Part shown: positions 1 through 8,296 of the stretch, one piece after another
Numbering within the stretch: the stretch's first letter is position 1
Layout: each line of letters starts with the position of its first letter
The notes under the pieces: generated by a model
Databases searched by the model: none
What the model was told of the DNA's origin: nothing
What the model saw: the letters and a program-made list of their open reading frames with translations, nothing else
Position numbers and translations under genes: made by a program
From: Flavobacteriaceae bacterium YJPT1-3
Lineage (GTDB): Bacteria > Bacteroidota > Bacteroidia > Flavobacteriales > Flavobacteriaceae
Length of the DNA stretch: 64,000 bases
Assembly (NCBI GenBank): GCA_029866965.1
Contig: CP123444.1
Location: 2,459,501-2,523,500, forward strand
Direction of reading: 5' to 3'

Positions 1-597
1 CCTAAAGACATCCACCTTAGGATTCATGGGATTGCCATTGGCGCGCCTCATATTCACCAGCTGACCCACATGATACAGCGCATCGGCGATCGGGCCATTC
101 ATAAGATGCCAGGCCGCTACTGACGATTCCTGACCATTGTTATTGAATCTGATCTCCATGGCTGCCAAAGTATCGCCTGATTGATTGGCAACCCCCATGC
201 GGATGGAATTCAAACTTGTTAAGGTGGCGTTACGGGTGGTGGTAAAAGACCAATCTTTCCATCGTTTTTCACCGCGGATATTGGATTTCCCTTCCACGGC
301 ATTCAAGGTAAGTTGAATGAGATCATCAATATGCTGCATCGTTTCTAAGATGCTTCTGGAATCAGGGGAAGGGCGATAGGCCAAATCGGATGTGGTGAGG
401 CCTTCCGTGGCCCAAAAGTAGCGATAACCCAAGCCGTCGATAAAGCGGGCCATGACATTGCCCGATTCATAATTCTCAGGATAAGCAGGGATTTCCTTGA
501 AAGGGAGCTCGGCTTGTTCTGTGCGCTGCTGCGCACGGGCACCGAAAATCGAAATCAGGATAAAAACTAAACCTAGGAGCGTCGTCTTACCCATCAT
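1..597 (-). CDS. DinB-like secreted protein, 3' end cut by window edge
   Basis: 199 codons are visible, running off the window's left edge. The product starts MMGKTTLLGLVF and has a signal peptide ending near GARAQ, so it is exported. The rest fits the DinB/YfiT four-helix fold: MQHIDDL near residue 85 and YHVGQL near residue 180 supply two of the histidines these proteins use to bind a metal. DinB-like proteins in this phylum are mostly of unknown substrate, some acting as metal-dependent thiol transferases. The start lies 4 bp after purA ends, so it is the last visible gene of a fur-purA run. Either of two adjacent ATGs (597 or 594) could be the start. The family call rests on the histidine pattern and predicted helices, not on an alignment. 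Confidence 0.7.
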   Translation of the reverse strand, partial: MMGKTTLLGLVFILISIFGARAQQRTEQAELPFKEIPAYPENYESGNVMARFIDGLGYRYFWATEGLTTSDLAYRPSPDSRSILETMQHIDDLIQLTLNAVEGKSNIRGEKRWKDWSFTTTRNATLTSLNSIRMGVANQSGDTLAAMEIRFNNNGQESSVAAWHLMNGPIADALYHVGQLVNMRRANGNPMNPKVDVFR

Positions 598-601
598 TTT
601 T

Positions 602-1873
602 CTAACGATGAATGGTTTGGGTGCGATCAGGTCCTACACTAACAATTTTGATTGGAGTTTCTAATTCCTTTTCCAAATAATCAATGTAGTCATTTAAGGC
701 TTTGGGTAATTCTGAAGCCTGAGTCATGCCGGTAAGATCAGCAGACCAGCCTTTCATACTCTTATAAATGGGCTCCACATGCTCGGGTTCAATATTGTAG
801 GGGAGGTGCTCAATGGTCTCTCCCTGGTACTTATAGGCGGTACAGACTTTGATTTCTTCAAAACCGGAAAGCACATCGCCCTTCATCATCATCAGTTGAG
901 TAACTCCGTTGATGCGAACAGCGTACTTGAGTGCGACCAGGTCTAACCAACCACAACGGCGCGGTCTTCCGGTGGTCGCTCCAAATTCGCGTCCCACGCG
1001 CCCCATGGTCTCGCCAGCCTCATCAAAAAGCTCGGTCGGGAAAGGACCACTACCTACCCGGGTGGTGTATGCTTTGAAAATCCCGAACACCTCTTTGATA
1101 TCGCTAGGCGCTATACCTAGGCCAGTACAGGCTCCGGCCGCAGTAGTATTGGAGGAAGTCACGAAGGGGTAAGTTCCAAAATCAATATCGAGCAGGGAGC
1201 CCTGAGCACCTTCCGCCAGGATCGATTTTCCTGATTGCTGCGCCTGATACAAATACTCTTCCGAATCGATGAATTTTAGTTTGCGTAAGGTTTTAATACC
1301 CTCCAAAAACTCCGCTTCCATTTCTTTCAGGTCAAACTCGATCTTCGCATCGTAATAATCGATCATCCCGATGTGTTTGTCGCGAAGGGTTCTGTAGCGC
1401 TCTTTCCAGTCCGGTAATTCAAGATCACCAACGCGCATCCCGTTGCGACCGGTCTTGTCCATATAGGTTGGACCAATCCCCTTCAGGGTGGAACCAATTT
1501 TGGCTTTTCCTTTGGAGGCTTCAGAGGCTGCATCCAACAGTCGATGGGTAGGGAGGATAAGGTGTGCTTTTCGCGAAATAAGCAGCTTTTCGCTATAATC
1601 GAGATCGAATTGTGCCAGATTGTCCAATTCTTTTTTAAAAATGACCGGATCGATCACCACGCCATTACCGACTAAATTGATCGCATTGTCATGAAATATA
1701 CCGGAGGGGATGGTGTGCAGAACGTGCTTTATACCATCAAATTCCAAGGTGTGCCCGGCATTGGGTCCCCCTTGAAATCGGGCGATGATATCGTAATCTT
1801 TGGTAAGAACATCTACAATTTTACCCTTTCCTTCGTCGCCCCATTGGAGCCCAAGCAGTAAATCTACGGCCAT
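602..1873 (-). CDS. purA: Adenylosuccinate synthetase
   Basis: Full-length PurA of 423 residues, catalysing the GTP-dependent joining of IMP and aspartate to adenylosuccinate, the first committed step to AMP. The N-terminal GTP-binding loop QWGDEGKGKIVD (residues 10-21), GGPNAGHT (35-42), the central IGSTLKGIGPTYMDK and the C-terminal VGPDRTQTI are all typical. The start codon directly follows the stop of the Fur-like gene with no gap, which implies co-transcription and probably translational coupling. The core of the TTTCGCGAAA palindrome lies inside it at 1569-1578, read as ISRK. Confidence 0.98.
   Translation of the reverse strand: MAVDLLLGLQWGDEGKGKIVDVLTKDYDIIARFQGGPNAGHTLEFDGIKHVLHTIPSGIFHDNAINLVGNGVVIDPVIFKKELDNLAQFDLDYSEKLLISRKAHLILPTHRLLDAASEASKGKAKIGSTLKGIGPTYMDKTGRNGMRVGDLELPDWKERYRTLRDKHIGMIDYYDAKIEFDLKEMEAEFLEGIKTLRKLKFIDSEEYLYQAQQSGKSILAEGAQGSLLDIDFGTYPFVTSSNTTAAGACTGLGIAPSDIKEVFGIFKAYTTRVGSGPFPTELFDEAGETMGRVGREFGATTGRPRRCGWLDLVALKYAVRINGVTQLMMMKGDVLSGFEEIKVCTAYKYQGETIEHLPYNIEPEHVEPIYKSMKGWSADLTGMTQASELPKALNDYIDYLEKELETPIKIVSVGPDRTQTIHR
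1569..1578. repeat. Palindrome core TTTCGCGAAA (10/14)
   Basis: Core only, inside purA, read as ISRK. Both outer GC arms are lost. Confidence 0.75.
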
Positions 1874-2338
1874 TTAGTCGTTTTCTTGAGTTGATTTTTT
1901 ACGGCCGTAAAAGTACAACGAATGTTTTTGAATGTCGATATCAAAGACTTCTTCTATGGTCTTTTTTATGGCCTGAATTCGCGGATCGCAAAATTCGATG
2001 ACCTCTCCGGTATCGGTGAGAATCACGTGATCGTGCTGTCGATCAAAATACGATTTCTCATACTGAGCCTGGTTTTGACCAAACTGATGCTTACGGACGA
2101 GACCGCACTCTAAGAGCAATTCAATGGTATTGTAGAGGGTGGCACGGCTTACCCGGTAGTTTTTATTCTTCATCTTGATGTAGAGTGATTCGATGTCAAA
2201 ATGCTCATCACTCTCATACACCTCCTGCAGAATGGCAAATCGCTCGGGAGTTTTACGATGTCCGTGTTCCTCGAGGTAGGTGGTAAACACGTTTTTCACC
2301 ACTTCCTGATCTTTATTTAAGGTTGCTTTGGGTGCCAT
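1874..2338 (-). CDS. Fur-family transcriptional regulator
   Basis: A metal-responsive winged-helix repressor. The DNA-binding half contains [15 protein letters not shown] and the recognition segment [17 protein letters not shown]. The dimerisation half has the [15 protein letters not shown] signature, with histidine and glutamate ligands of the regulatory metal site. No CxxC structural zinc pair is visible, as in many Bacteroidota Fur/PerR homologues, so the metal cannot be named. I chose the ATG at 2338. The open frame continues to 2380, but a good -7 box (TATCTTTG, minus strand, 2378-2385) sits over that upstream start, so the longer version would not be transcribed. It is followed without a gap by purA. 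Confidence 0.88.
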   Translation of the reverse strand: MAPKATLNKDQEVVKNVFTTYLEEHGHRKTPERFAILQEVYESDEHFDIESLYIKMKNKNYRVSRATLYNTIELLLECGLVRKHQFGQNQAQYEKSYFDRQHDHVILTDTGEVIEFCDPRIQAIKKTIEEVFDIDIQKHSLYFYGRKKSTQEND

Positions 2339-2377
2339 GGCCGTCGTTTGGATTTTGGTGTTGAAATTTTCGTAGAA

Positions 2378-2385
2378 CAAAGATA
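2378..2385 (-). promoter_or_regulatory. -7 box of fur-purA operon
   Basis: TATCTTTG on the minus strand matches the Bacteroidota -7 consensus TAnnTTTG. No clear -33 element is seen. It decides the start codon of the Fur-like gene. Confidence 0.5.
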
Positions 2386-2418
2386 GACTATCGCCGGCGG
2401 TCTGTCATAGGAGTGGCT

Positions 2419-2775
2419 TCAGGTATTTGAGGCGTTCCATTGACGCAACAGGCTTCCGGAGAGTCCGGCCAGGCTCGCAGCCAAACCGCCTATTACTCCG
2501 GTCACGAGTAACAATAAGTACGCATTTCCTGAGAGGGGTAGCAGGGTAGCAATCTTTCGCGAAAGCGTAAAGTCATTAGCCTGACCCAGCCAAAAGGCAT
2601 AGATAAGCCAAAACAGTCCGCCGGCCGCAAAAGGCACGACAAATGCAGCAATTCCCTTTAAGGGCAATACCAATCCGGTGAGAAGGGCAGCCAGCATGAC
2701 CGCCCACCAGGGGAGGACGATCGATAAAATAAGAGCGAGAACGACGGTGATAAGAAAGTGAACGGTTTTGATCAT
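2419..2775 (-). CDS. Small integral membrane protein of unknown function
   Basis: 118 residues with three to four predicted membrane spans (about residues 4-22, 25-44, 46-65 and 85-110) and almost no soluble part. I do not recognise a family. The open frame extends upstream to 2868, but the ATG at 2775 overlaps the stop of the penicillin-acylase gene as ATGA, a classic coupling overlap, and gives a sensible N-terminus (MIKTVHFLITVV). A palindrome copy with one mismatch lies inside at 2553-2566, read as TLSRKI. Co-expression with the hydrolase upstream is likely; a shared function is inference. Confidence 0.7.
   Translation of the reverse strand: MIKTVHFLITVVLALILSIVLPWWAVMLAALLTGLVLPLKGIAAFVVPFAAGGLFWLIYAFWLGQANDFTLSRKIATLLPLSGNAYLLLLVTGVIGGLAASLAGLSGSLLRQWNASNT
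2553..2566. repeat. Palindrome copy, 13/14
   Basis: TCTTTCGCGAAAGC, one mismatch to the GCTTTCGCGAAAGC family scattered through this window. It lies inside a membrane protein gene in the frame that reads LSRK. Confidence 0.9.
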
Positions 2776-5186
2776 TGTACTGGACTTAATTGTACGGTGT
2801 ATAATGCGTTTTTCGATTCGTCTTTGCTCAGATAAAAAGGCAAGTTGATGTATTCTCCGGCAGCCCATTGATCTACAAAATTGTCATAGAATTTACTTCC
2901 GGGATTTCCCGATTGGCCACCCGGATAAATTCCCTGGGCCTGAGGGGGATCTGATAATTCAACGATCATTCGCCAGGACGGACCGTGATTCTTACTGGTG
3001 GCATTGACAATTCCACTGTCGCCACCAATGGGCAGATTAAAACGGGAAAATGCGGGTAGATTTTGCAATAAATGCCCAATGTAAGTGGCTTTATAGCTAC
3101 CCCAACTGTAGTCTTCTCGATCCGACTTCCAGTCTTCGAGTTTCGCCACCGCTTCTTTAAAACTGATTTGATACAGATCGGCGGCGGTTTCCACATCCTC
3201 TGTTTCCACAATGTCCATAAAGGTATCCCGGGGATGATCGCGAAACAAAGTGTACCGACTGTAAATGAATGGCCAATCATAGGCGATGGAATCATTCTCC
3301 AACTCATCCAGCAGCAATTGCGACAATTCAGATGACCAGATCTTGAATACGGTAGGACCCTTCTTATCGATGTCATTGTAGAAGTCCCAGGCTTTTAATT
3401 CATTAAGGTACTCCGTCTCTACAGGAGTCAGCTTGTCGGTTTTCATTTCTTGAAGCAGCATTGGCAGATATTCAGCGGCCTGAAGGTTGTAATTGTTCTG
3501 CTGTAGGGATTTGAAGTCCTCTACATCGAACTGCTCTTTCGATCGGAAAAAATTGTTGATCACCCGACTGCGGTAGGTATCATAGCCATCGTTGAAAACG
3601 TAATACGGATAGGAGGGGCCTACTGGATGCTGATTGGCCGAACTCACAAATCCGCGCTGCGGATTGAGAATATGGGCATTGTATTCTTGCGGTATAAAGC
3701 CTTGCCAGTCGTTTTTTGGATCGCTACCATCCATTAGAAATTTCCCTTGTCCTTCCCATTTGTTGGGGAATAAACCTTGCACCCACAGTGCAATATCGCC
3801 ACTGGTAGAAGCGAAAACAAAATTTTGGGCTGGAGCCACAAAATGCTTGATGGCCTCCAGATACTCCTCATAGTTTTTAGCTTTATTAAGGGAGAGAAAG
3901 GTTTCTTGATTGTTGCCCCCCAGATGTCCGGTCCAGCGCATGGCATACCCTTCCAATCCCTGGTTACTGTTAAAGCTTTGGTCGTAAGTTACCGGACCGT
4001 GGTGGGTATAAACGACGGTATCGCGATAGACCTCGTTCCCTCTGATCTTGATTTCCTCTATTTTTTGAGTGGTTGGTTTCCAGGCTCCGTCGTAGCGGTA
4101 CTTTGAGCGACTATCGTCTTGAAACTCTATTTTGTACCAATCTTTGACGTCCCGAGTAGCGTTGGTGACCCCCCAGGCGATATGTTCATTAAAGCCAATG
4201 ATGATCCCAACGGCTCCAGGCAGGGTAGCACCAAGGGTGTTTTTCTCGGGGGTACTGAGCTGCATCACATACCAAATAGAAGGCAAGCGTAGCCCCAGAT
4301 GCGGATCATTGGCCAATATGGCATTATTGGTTGTGGACAGTTTGGGAGCAATCGCCCAGTTGTTACTTCCATTATCGGGGTGCGGTTCCGGGAGTTCCTG
4401 GGCGCTAAAAGCGAGCAAAGAATCCTGAGTAGGTGCTTCGGGGACTTCGACCATCCAATCAGTATATTCTTTCTCTTTCGGGATGACCGGATCTATGATG
4501 TCATAAAAGTCAGGGTACAACAGGTCAAAACGATCCTTTCCGAAAGTTCTCAAAAAATTCGTGTATTCTAGATCAGAATCTCCACCTGCCAACATATCCG
4601 TCATGTACATAAGCAAAAGAGCAGTTTTTTTAGGGGTCCAGGGTTCCGGTTCATAATCCAGAAGCTTATATTCCACAGGAAGGTCTTCTTTTTCCAATTG
4701 CGATATATAGGCGTTGATTCCTGCGGTATATGCTTCCAATATGGCTTGCGTCTTAGGATTATCCTGCATTTTGCTCAGGGCGTTCTCCGCTCCAAAGACC
4801 ATTCCTTTGCGGCGCTGGCCACGATCGAAATTAAGGGCGGCGTCTCCAATGATCTCGGAGATCCGGCCCGCTGCAGCCCGGGTTTGAAATTCCATTTGCC
4901 AGAGACGATGCTGTGCCGTGATATAGCCTTGAGCCCGATACAGGTCAGTATCATTTTCGGCAAACACATGCGGAATCAAGTATGCATCGTAATAGACCGT
5001 GACCGGAGCCTCTAATCCAGCTAAGTCAAGATCGTCCGTATGATTCTCGGTCATCTCGTTTTGCCAGATCCCCTGATTAGGAGCCAAGAACTTTCCCAAG
5101 GGAGGCACGGAACCTAGTTTGGTGTTAAGCGCATAGAACAGGCCGGCCGTAAGCAGCAGAACAAGCAGCAATTTTAGGGTTTTCAT
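2772..5186 (-). CDS. Penicillin acylase (S45) family hydrolase
   Basis: 804 residues beginning with a hydrophobic export segment (MKTLKLLLVLLLTAGLF), so probably periplasmic. The S45 Ntn-hydrolase layout is clear: an alpha-subunit region (VYYDAYLIPHVFAEND, residues 63-78), then the self-cleavage junction NGSNNWAI near residue 272, where the serine becomes the N-terminal nucleophile, followed by NDPHLGLRLPSIWY. Members cleave amide bonds in beta-lactams, N-acyl-homoserine lactones or other acyl amides. The substrate cannot be told from sequence, and quorum-signal acylase activity is only one possibility. It is the first gene of a pair with the small membrane protein, overlapping by 4 bp. Confidence 0.93.
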   Translation of the reverse strand: MKTLKLLLVLLLTAGLFYALNTKLGSVPPLGKFLAPNQGIWQNEMTENHTDDLDLAGLEAPVTVYYDAYLIPHVFAENDTDLYRAQGYITAQHRLWQMEFQTRAAAGRISEIIGDAALNFDRGQRRKGMVFGAENALSKMQDNPKTQAILEAYTAGINAYISQLEKEDLPVEYKLLDYEPEPWTPKKTALLLMYMTDMLAGGDSDLEYTNFLRTFGKDRFDLLYPDFYDIIDPVIPKEKEYTDWMVEVPEAPTQDSLLAFSAQELPEPHPDNGSNNWAIAPKLSTTNNAILANDPHLGLRLPSIWYVMQLSTPEKNTLGATLPGAVGIIIGFNEHIAWGVTNATRDVKDWYKIEFQDDSRSKYRYDGAWKPTTQKIEEIKIRGNEVYRDTVVYTHHGPVTYDQSFNSNQGLEGYAMRWTGHLGGNNQETFLSLNKAKNYEEYLEAIKHFVAPAQNFVFASTSGDIALWVQGLFPNKWEGQGKFLMDGSDPKNDWQGFIPQEYNAHILNPQRGFVSSANQHPVGPSYPYYVFNDGYDTYRSRVINNFFRSKEQFDVEDFKSLQQNNYNLQAAEYLPMLLQEMKTDKLTPVETEYLNELKAWDFYNDIDKKGPTVFKIWSSELSQLLLDELENDSIAYDWPFIYSRYTLFRDHPRDTFMDIVETEDVETAADLYQISFKEAVAKLEDWKSDREDYSWGSYKATYIGHLLQNLPAFSRFNLPIGGDSGIVNATSKNHGPSWRMIVELSDPPQAQGIYPGGQSGNPGSKFYDNFVDQWAAGEYINLPFYLSKDESKNALYTVQLSPVQ

Positions 5187-5250
5187 AAATAGAAAGAATA
5201 AAACGGAAATATACCATTTATACCAAAAACGAAGATTGAGTCCGGGAAAC

Positions 5251-5775
5251 TTACTTCAGTAGGAGCAACATTTCCTGCATTTCCCGATGTTCTTCCTTCA
5301 GTCCGGGGTAGTCTAAGTGATAGGTACGGATGGTTTGAAAGCCATACTTTTGGTAAAAAGGGAGGGCTTTAGCGGTAGTCATCACTTCTGTTTTAAGGAA
5401 GCCTAGTCCCTCCGTACGACTCCTGGAGACGAGCAGATCAAGGATGCTTTTTCCTATCCCTAGACCGGTATACTCTGGCAAGAGGTAAATTTTTTCTAAC
5501 TCCAGGCCTTGGGTGGGCGCCGTCCGGGGGTGTGATATCGGACTGATGATTTTGAGTAAACCTGCAGGCTCCTCCTGATGATTAATTAGAAAATACTCGA
5601 CCCCAGATCGATTGAGCTCCTGGTTTATGGCTTCGACCGTAAAACTCTTATGAAGATAAAAGTCCGTATTGCCATTTTCCCACACATAAGGATAGGAAGC
5701 TTCATAGGCGCGCTTGGCTACTTTCGCGAGAAGCGGTAATTGCGACAACTGAACAGCTTCTATGGAGACAGACAT
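5251..5775 (-). CDS. GNAT-family N-acetyltransferase
   Basis: 174 residues with the GNAT acetyl-CoA-binding core: beta4 segment LEKIYLLPEYTGLGIGKSIL (about 91-110), whose G-x-G-x-G/K loop cradles the CoA pyrophosphate, and the C-terminal ALPFYQKYGFQTI motif. The substrate is unknown. It appears to be a stand-alone gene. A -7 box (TATATTTG, minus strand, 5818-5825) lies 43 bp upstream in the divergent intergenic space shared with the small lysine-rich protein gene. Confidence 0.92.
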   Translation of the reverse strand: MSVSIEAVQLSQLPLLAKVAKRAYEASYPYVWENGNTDFYLHKSFTVEAINQELNRSGVEYFLINHQEEPAGLLKIISPISHPRTAPTQGLELEKIYLLPEYTGLGIGKSILDLLVSRSRTEGLGFLKTEVMTTAKALPFYQKYGFQTIRTYHLDYPGLKEEHREMQEMLLLLK

Positions 5776-5817
5776 GATTCTAACGGCGTGATTAACTTTT
5801 TATGAGCCTCTTAAGAA

Positions 5818-5825
5818 CAAATATA
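5818..5825 (-). promoter_or_regulatory. -7 box of GNAT gene
   Basis: TATATTTG on the minus strand, an exact TAnnTTTG match, 43 bp upstream of the GNAT ATG. No convincing -33 element. Confidence 0.45.
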
Positions 5826-5855
5826 ATGGCAAGTTCTTACATTACTGGAAATTCA

Positions 5856-6044
5856 ATGACCATGAAAAAGAAAGATCAACGAGAAAATTCTAAAGTGCAT
5901 TACTCTACGAACAGGCATCCGGCCGACATGCATGAAGATGGCGTAGGGTTTAATGAAGAAATTTTAGCCCAGAAAAAAGCCAATGGTAAAACCAATCCGG
6001 AGAAGAAGGGTGTAGACGAAAAGAGCAAAAAGAAATCGAAATAA
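5856..6044 (+). CDS. Small lysine-rich hydrophilic protein
   Basis: 62 residues from the ATG at 5856 (next ATG 5862). The frame is open from 5802, but the upstream ATGs overlap the divergent GNAT promoter, so the shorter start is preferred. The product is very polar, with a lysine-rich tail (KKGVDEKSKKKSK) and a central segment with HPADMHEDGVGFNEE, suggesting a disordered nucleic-acid- or ribosome-associated protein. I do not recognise a family. It ends 5 bp before the convergent rel stop with no visible terminator between them. Confidence 0.55.
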   Translation: MTMKKKDQRENSKVHYSTNRHPADMHEDGVGFNEEILAQKKANGKTNPEKKGVDEKSKKKSK

Positions 6045-6049
6045 TGTCC

Positions 6050-8254
6050 CTATAAACGAGCTACCCGATCAATACCATTGATCTTCTTGAGATTCTCCAT
6101 CAGTTTTTCCAGGTGTGACCGGTTCTTTACCACGACTGCGATATTTCCTTTGAATACGCCATCATCACTGGTAAAGCTAATGCTTCGAATATTCACATGC
6201 ATATGATTGGAGATCTCACTAGTCACCTGGTTGACCAAGCCTAACTTGTCAATTCCCGTCAATTCCAATTCCGCTTTAAAATCTTCAGCCGTAGAATCGA
6301 TCCATTTCGCGGGGATGATCCGGTAGGCAAAATTACTCTGTAGTTGCAAGGCATTCGGACAGCTTTTTTTGTGCACTTTAATACCTTCGGTTACGGTGGT
6401 AAAGCCAAATACTTTATCTCCTGGAATAGGGTTACAACAATTGGCCAGGGTGTAGTCCAATTTCTGCTCCTCCTTGCCAAAGACCAACAGGTCGTATTTG
6501 GCCGTAATCTCATCTTTATTGACATCAGCAGGCACCTCCGGTTTTCGAATGTGACTTTTGATAAAGCTTACAAAGGCATTACTTCGGGAATTGGCGTACT
6601 CTTTAATAGCCTTGTTGTCAATCGTCCCCGTACCTACCCGGTAAAAAAGATCAAGGCTGGTCTGTAATTTGAAAAAGACCACCATTTCATTGATGGATTT
6701 TTCATTCAATGGAATCTTTTGTGATTTGAGCTTGCGCGCCAGTATAACCTTGCCTTCCTCAGCGATCTCTTTCTTTTCATCTTTGAGTGAAGATTTGATC
6801 TTCGAACGGGCTCTGGCGGTGGTCGCGTAGTCCAACCAGTTGTTATTAGGCTTGGCATTTTCGGAAGTTATGATCTCTACCTGATCCCCGCTTTTCAATT
6901 CGTGACTGAGGGGAACCAATTTTCCGTTGACTCGTGCACCGCGTGTTTTCAGTCCGACTTCGGTATGTATACTGAAGGCAAAGTCAAGGGGAGTTGCTCC
7001 TTTGGGAAGCGATTTAAGTTCTCCCTTGGGGGTGAAAACAAAGATCTCTTTGTTATACAAGCTCAATTTAAATTGCTCCACAAAATCAACCGCATTAGAG
7101 CTGGGACTTTCCAGAGTTTCTTGAAGCCGACTTAACCAGCCATCCAAATTATTATCGCCATCATCACCCTGTTTGTATTTGTAATGGGCAGCATAGCCTT
7201 TTTCTGCAATCTCATGCATGCGCTCTGATCGAATTTGCACCTCCACCCAACGGCCTTTCAGTCCCATAACGGTAATGTGCAGTGCTTCGTAACCGGTTGA
7301 TTTTGGCGAAGAGATCCAATCGCGCAGACGGGTGGGGTTGGGGCGGAAGTGATCAGTCACAATGGAGTATATTTTCCAGGCTAGAAATTTTTCATTGGCT
7401 GCATCACTCTTGTAAACAATACGAATAGCGAACTTATCATAGACCTCGTCAAAGACAACCCCTTGAGACTGCATCTTCCTGCGAATGCTGTAGATCGATT
7501 TGGGTCGGCCCTTGATCTCGTAATTGAGTCCCTCACTGTCTAAGGACTCTTGAATGACTCCAGCAAACGCTTTTATGTATTCGTCTTGCTGCTCTTTGCT
7601 TTCCTTAATCTTGTCTGCGATGTCGTCATAGACATCAGGTTCGGTGTATTTAAGACCCAGATCTTCCAGTTCAGTTTTGATGTTGTAGAGCCCAATGCGA
7701 TGGGCCAGCGGCGCATAAATGTAGAGGGTTTCACTGGCAATTTTCTCCTGTTTGTGTGCTGGCATCGATGCCATGGTCTGCATATTGTGCAGTCGATCGG
7801 CAATTTTGATGATGATCACCCGAACATCATCATTCAGGGTAAGCAGCATCTTTCGGAAATTCTCAGCCTGCATGGAGACGTCGTTCTCCTTACTCAAATG
7901 AGATATTTTCGTAAGGCCGTCTACGATGCGCGCCACGGTCTCACCAAACATTTGCTCGATATCCTTAAGGGAGTAAGGGGTGTCTTCTACTACGTCGTGA
8001 AGTAAGGCGGCAGCAATGGAGGTGGCATCCAAACCAATCTCTGAGGCTACAATTCGTGCGACAGCTAATGGATGGAAAATATAAGCCTCTCCTGATTTTC
8101 GACGTTGATCTTTATGAGCATCCACGGCCACTTCAAAAGCCTGACGGATCAGTTTCTTGTCGTCTTCACTCAAGGTTTGATAGGAGATCCGCAAGAGCTC
8201 CTTGTACTGACGCGTCAGTTCTTTATTTTCCTTTTTGATGTCCAAGGTGGTCAT
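6050..8254 (-). CDS. rel: Bifunctional (p)ppGpp synthetase/hydrolase
   Basis: 734-residue long RSH protein controlling the stringent-response alarmones. In order: HD hydrolase domain (FHPLAVARIV, then the catalytic LLHDVVEDT with His86-Asp87), synthetase domain (KFAIRIVYK, STGYEALHITVMG), TGS domain (VFTPKGELKSLPKGATPLDFA), a conserved-cysteine/helical region (LANCCNPIPGDKVFGF) and a C-terminal ACT domain (LELTGIDKLGLVNQVTSEIS). The HD residues are intact, so hydrolase activity is expected, as for the single Rel/SpoT enzyme of most Bacteroidota. The promoter's -7 box ends only 4 nt from the ATG, implying a leaderless or nearly leaderless mRNA. Confidence 0.96.
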   Translation of the reverse strand: MTTLDIKKENKELTRQYKELLRISYQTLSEDDKKLIRQAFEVAVDAHKDQRRKSGEAYIFHPLAVARIVASEIGLDATSIAAALLHDVVEDTPYSLKDIEQMFGETVARIVDGLTKISHLSKENDVSMQAENFRKMLLTLNDDVRVIIIKIADRLHNMQTMASMPAHKQEKIASETLYIYAPLAHRIGLYNIKTELEDLGLKYTEPDVYDDIADKIKESKEQQDEYIKAFAGVIQESLDSEGLNYEIKGRPKSIYSIRRKMQSQGVVFDEVYDKFAIRIVYKSDAANEKFLAWKIYSIVTDHFRPNPTRLRDWISSPKSTGYEALHITVMGLKGRWVEVQIRSERMHEIAEKGYAAHYKYKQGDDGDNNLDGWLSRLQETLESPSSNAVDFVEQFKLSLYNKEIFVFTPKGELKSLPKGATPLDFAFSIHTEVGLKTRGARVNGKLVPLSHELKSGDQVEIITSENAKPNNNWLDYATTARARSKIKSSLKDEKKEIAEEGKVILARKLKSQKIPLNEKSINEMVVFFKLQTSLDLFYRVGTGTIDNKAIKEYANSRSNAFVSFIKSHIRKPEVPADVNKDEITAKYDLLVFGKEEQKLDYTLANCCNPIPGDKVFGFTTVTEGIKVHKKSCPNALQLQSNFAYRIIPAKWIDSTAEDFKAELELTGIDKLGLVNQVTSEISNHMHVNIRSISFTSDDGVFKGNIAVVVKNRSHLEKLMENLKKINGIDRVARL

Positions 8255-8258
8255 GAAT

Positions 8259-8289
8259 TAAAAGTACGACGATTTATATTGACCACAAA
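8259..8289 (-). promoter_or_regulatory. rel promoter
   Basis: Minus-strand TTTG, 19-nt spacer, TACTTTTA. Spacing is exactly the Bacteroidota -33/-7 distance. The -7 box is at 8259-8266, 4 nt from the start codon. Confidence 0.5.
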
Positions 8290-8296
8290 GCAAATA

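Noticed and set aside
2419-2868. Longer version of the small membrane protein
   Set aside because: The extra N-terminal 31 residues lie inside the penicillin-acylase frame; the ATGA overlap at 2772-2775 marks the real start.
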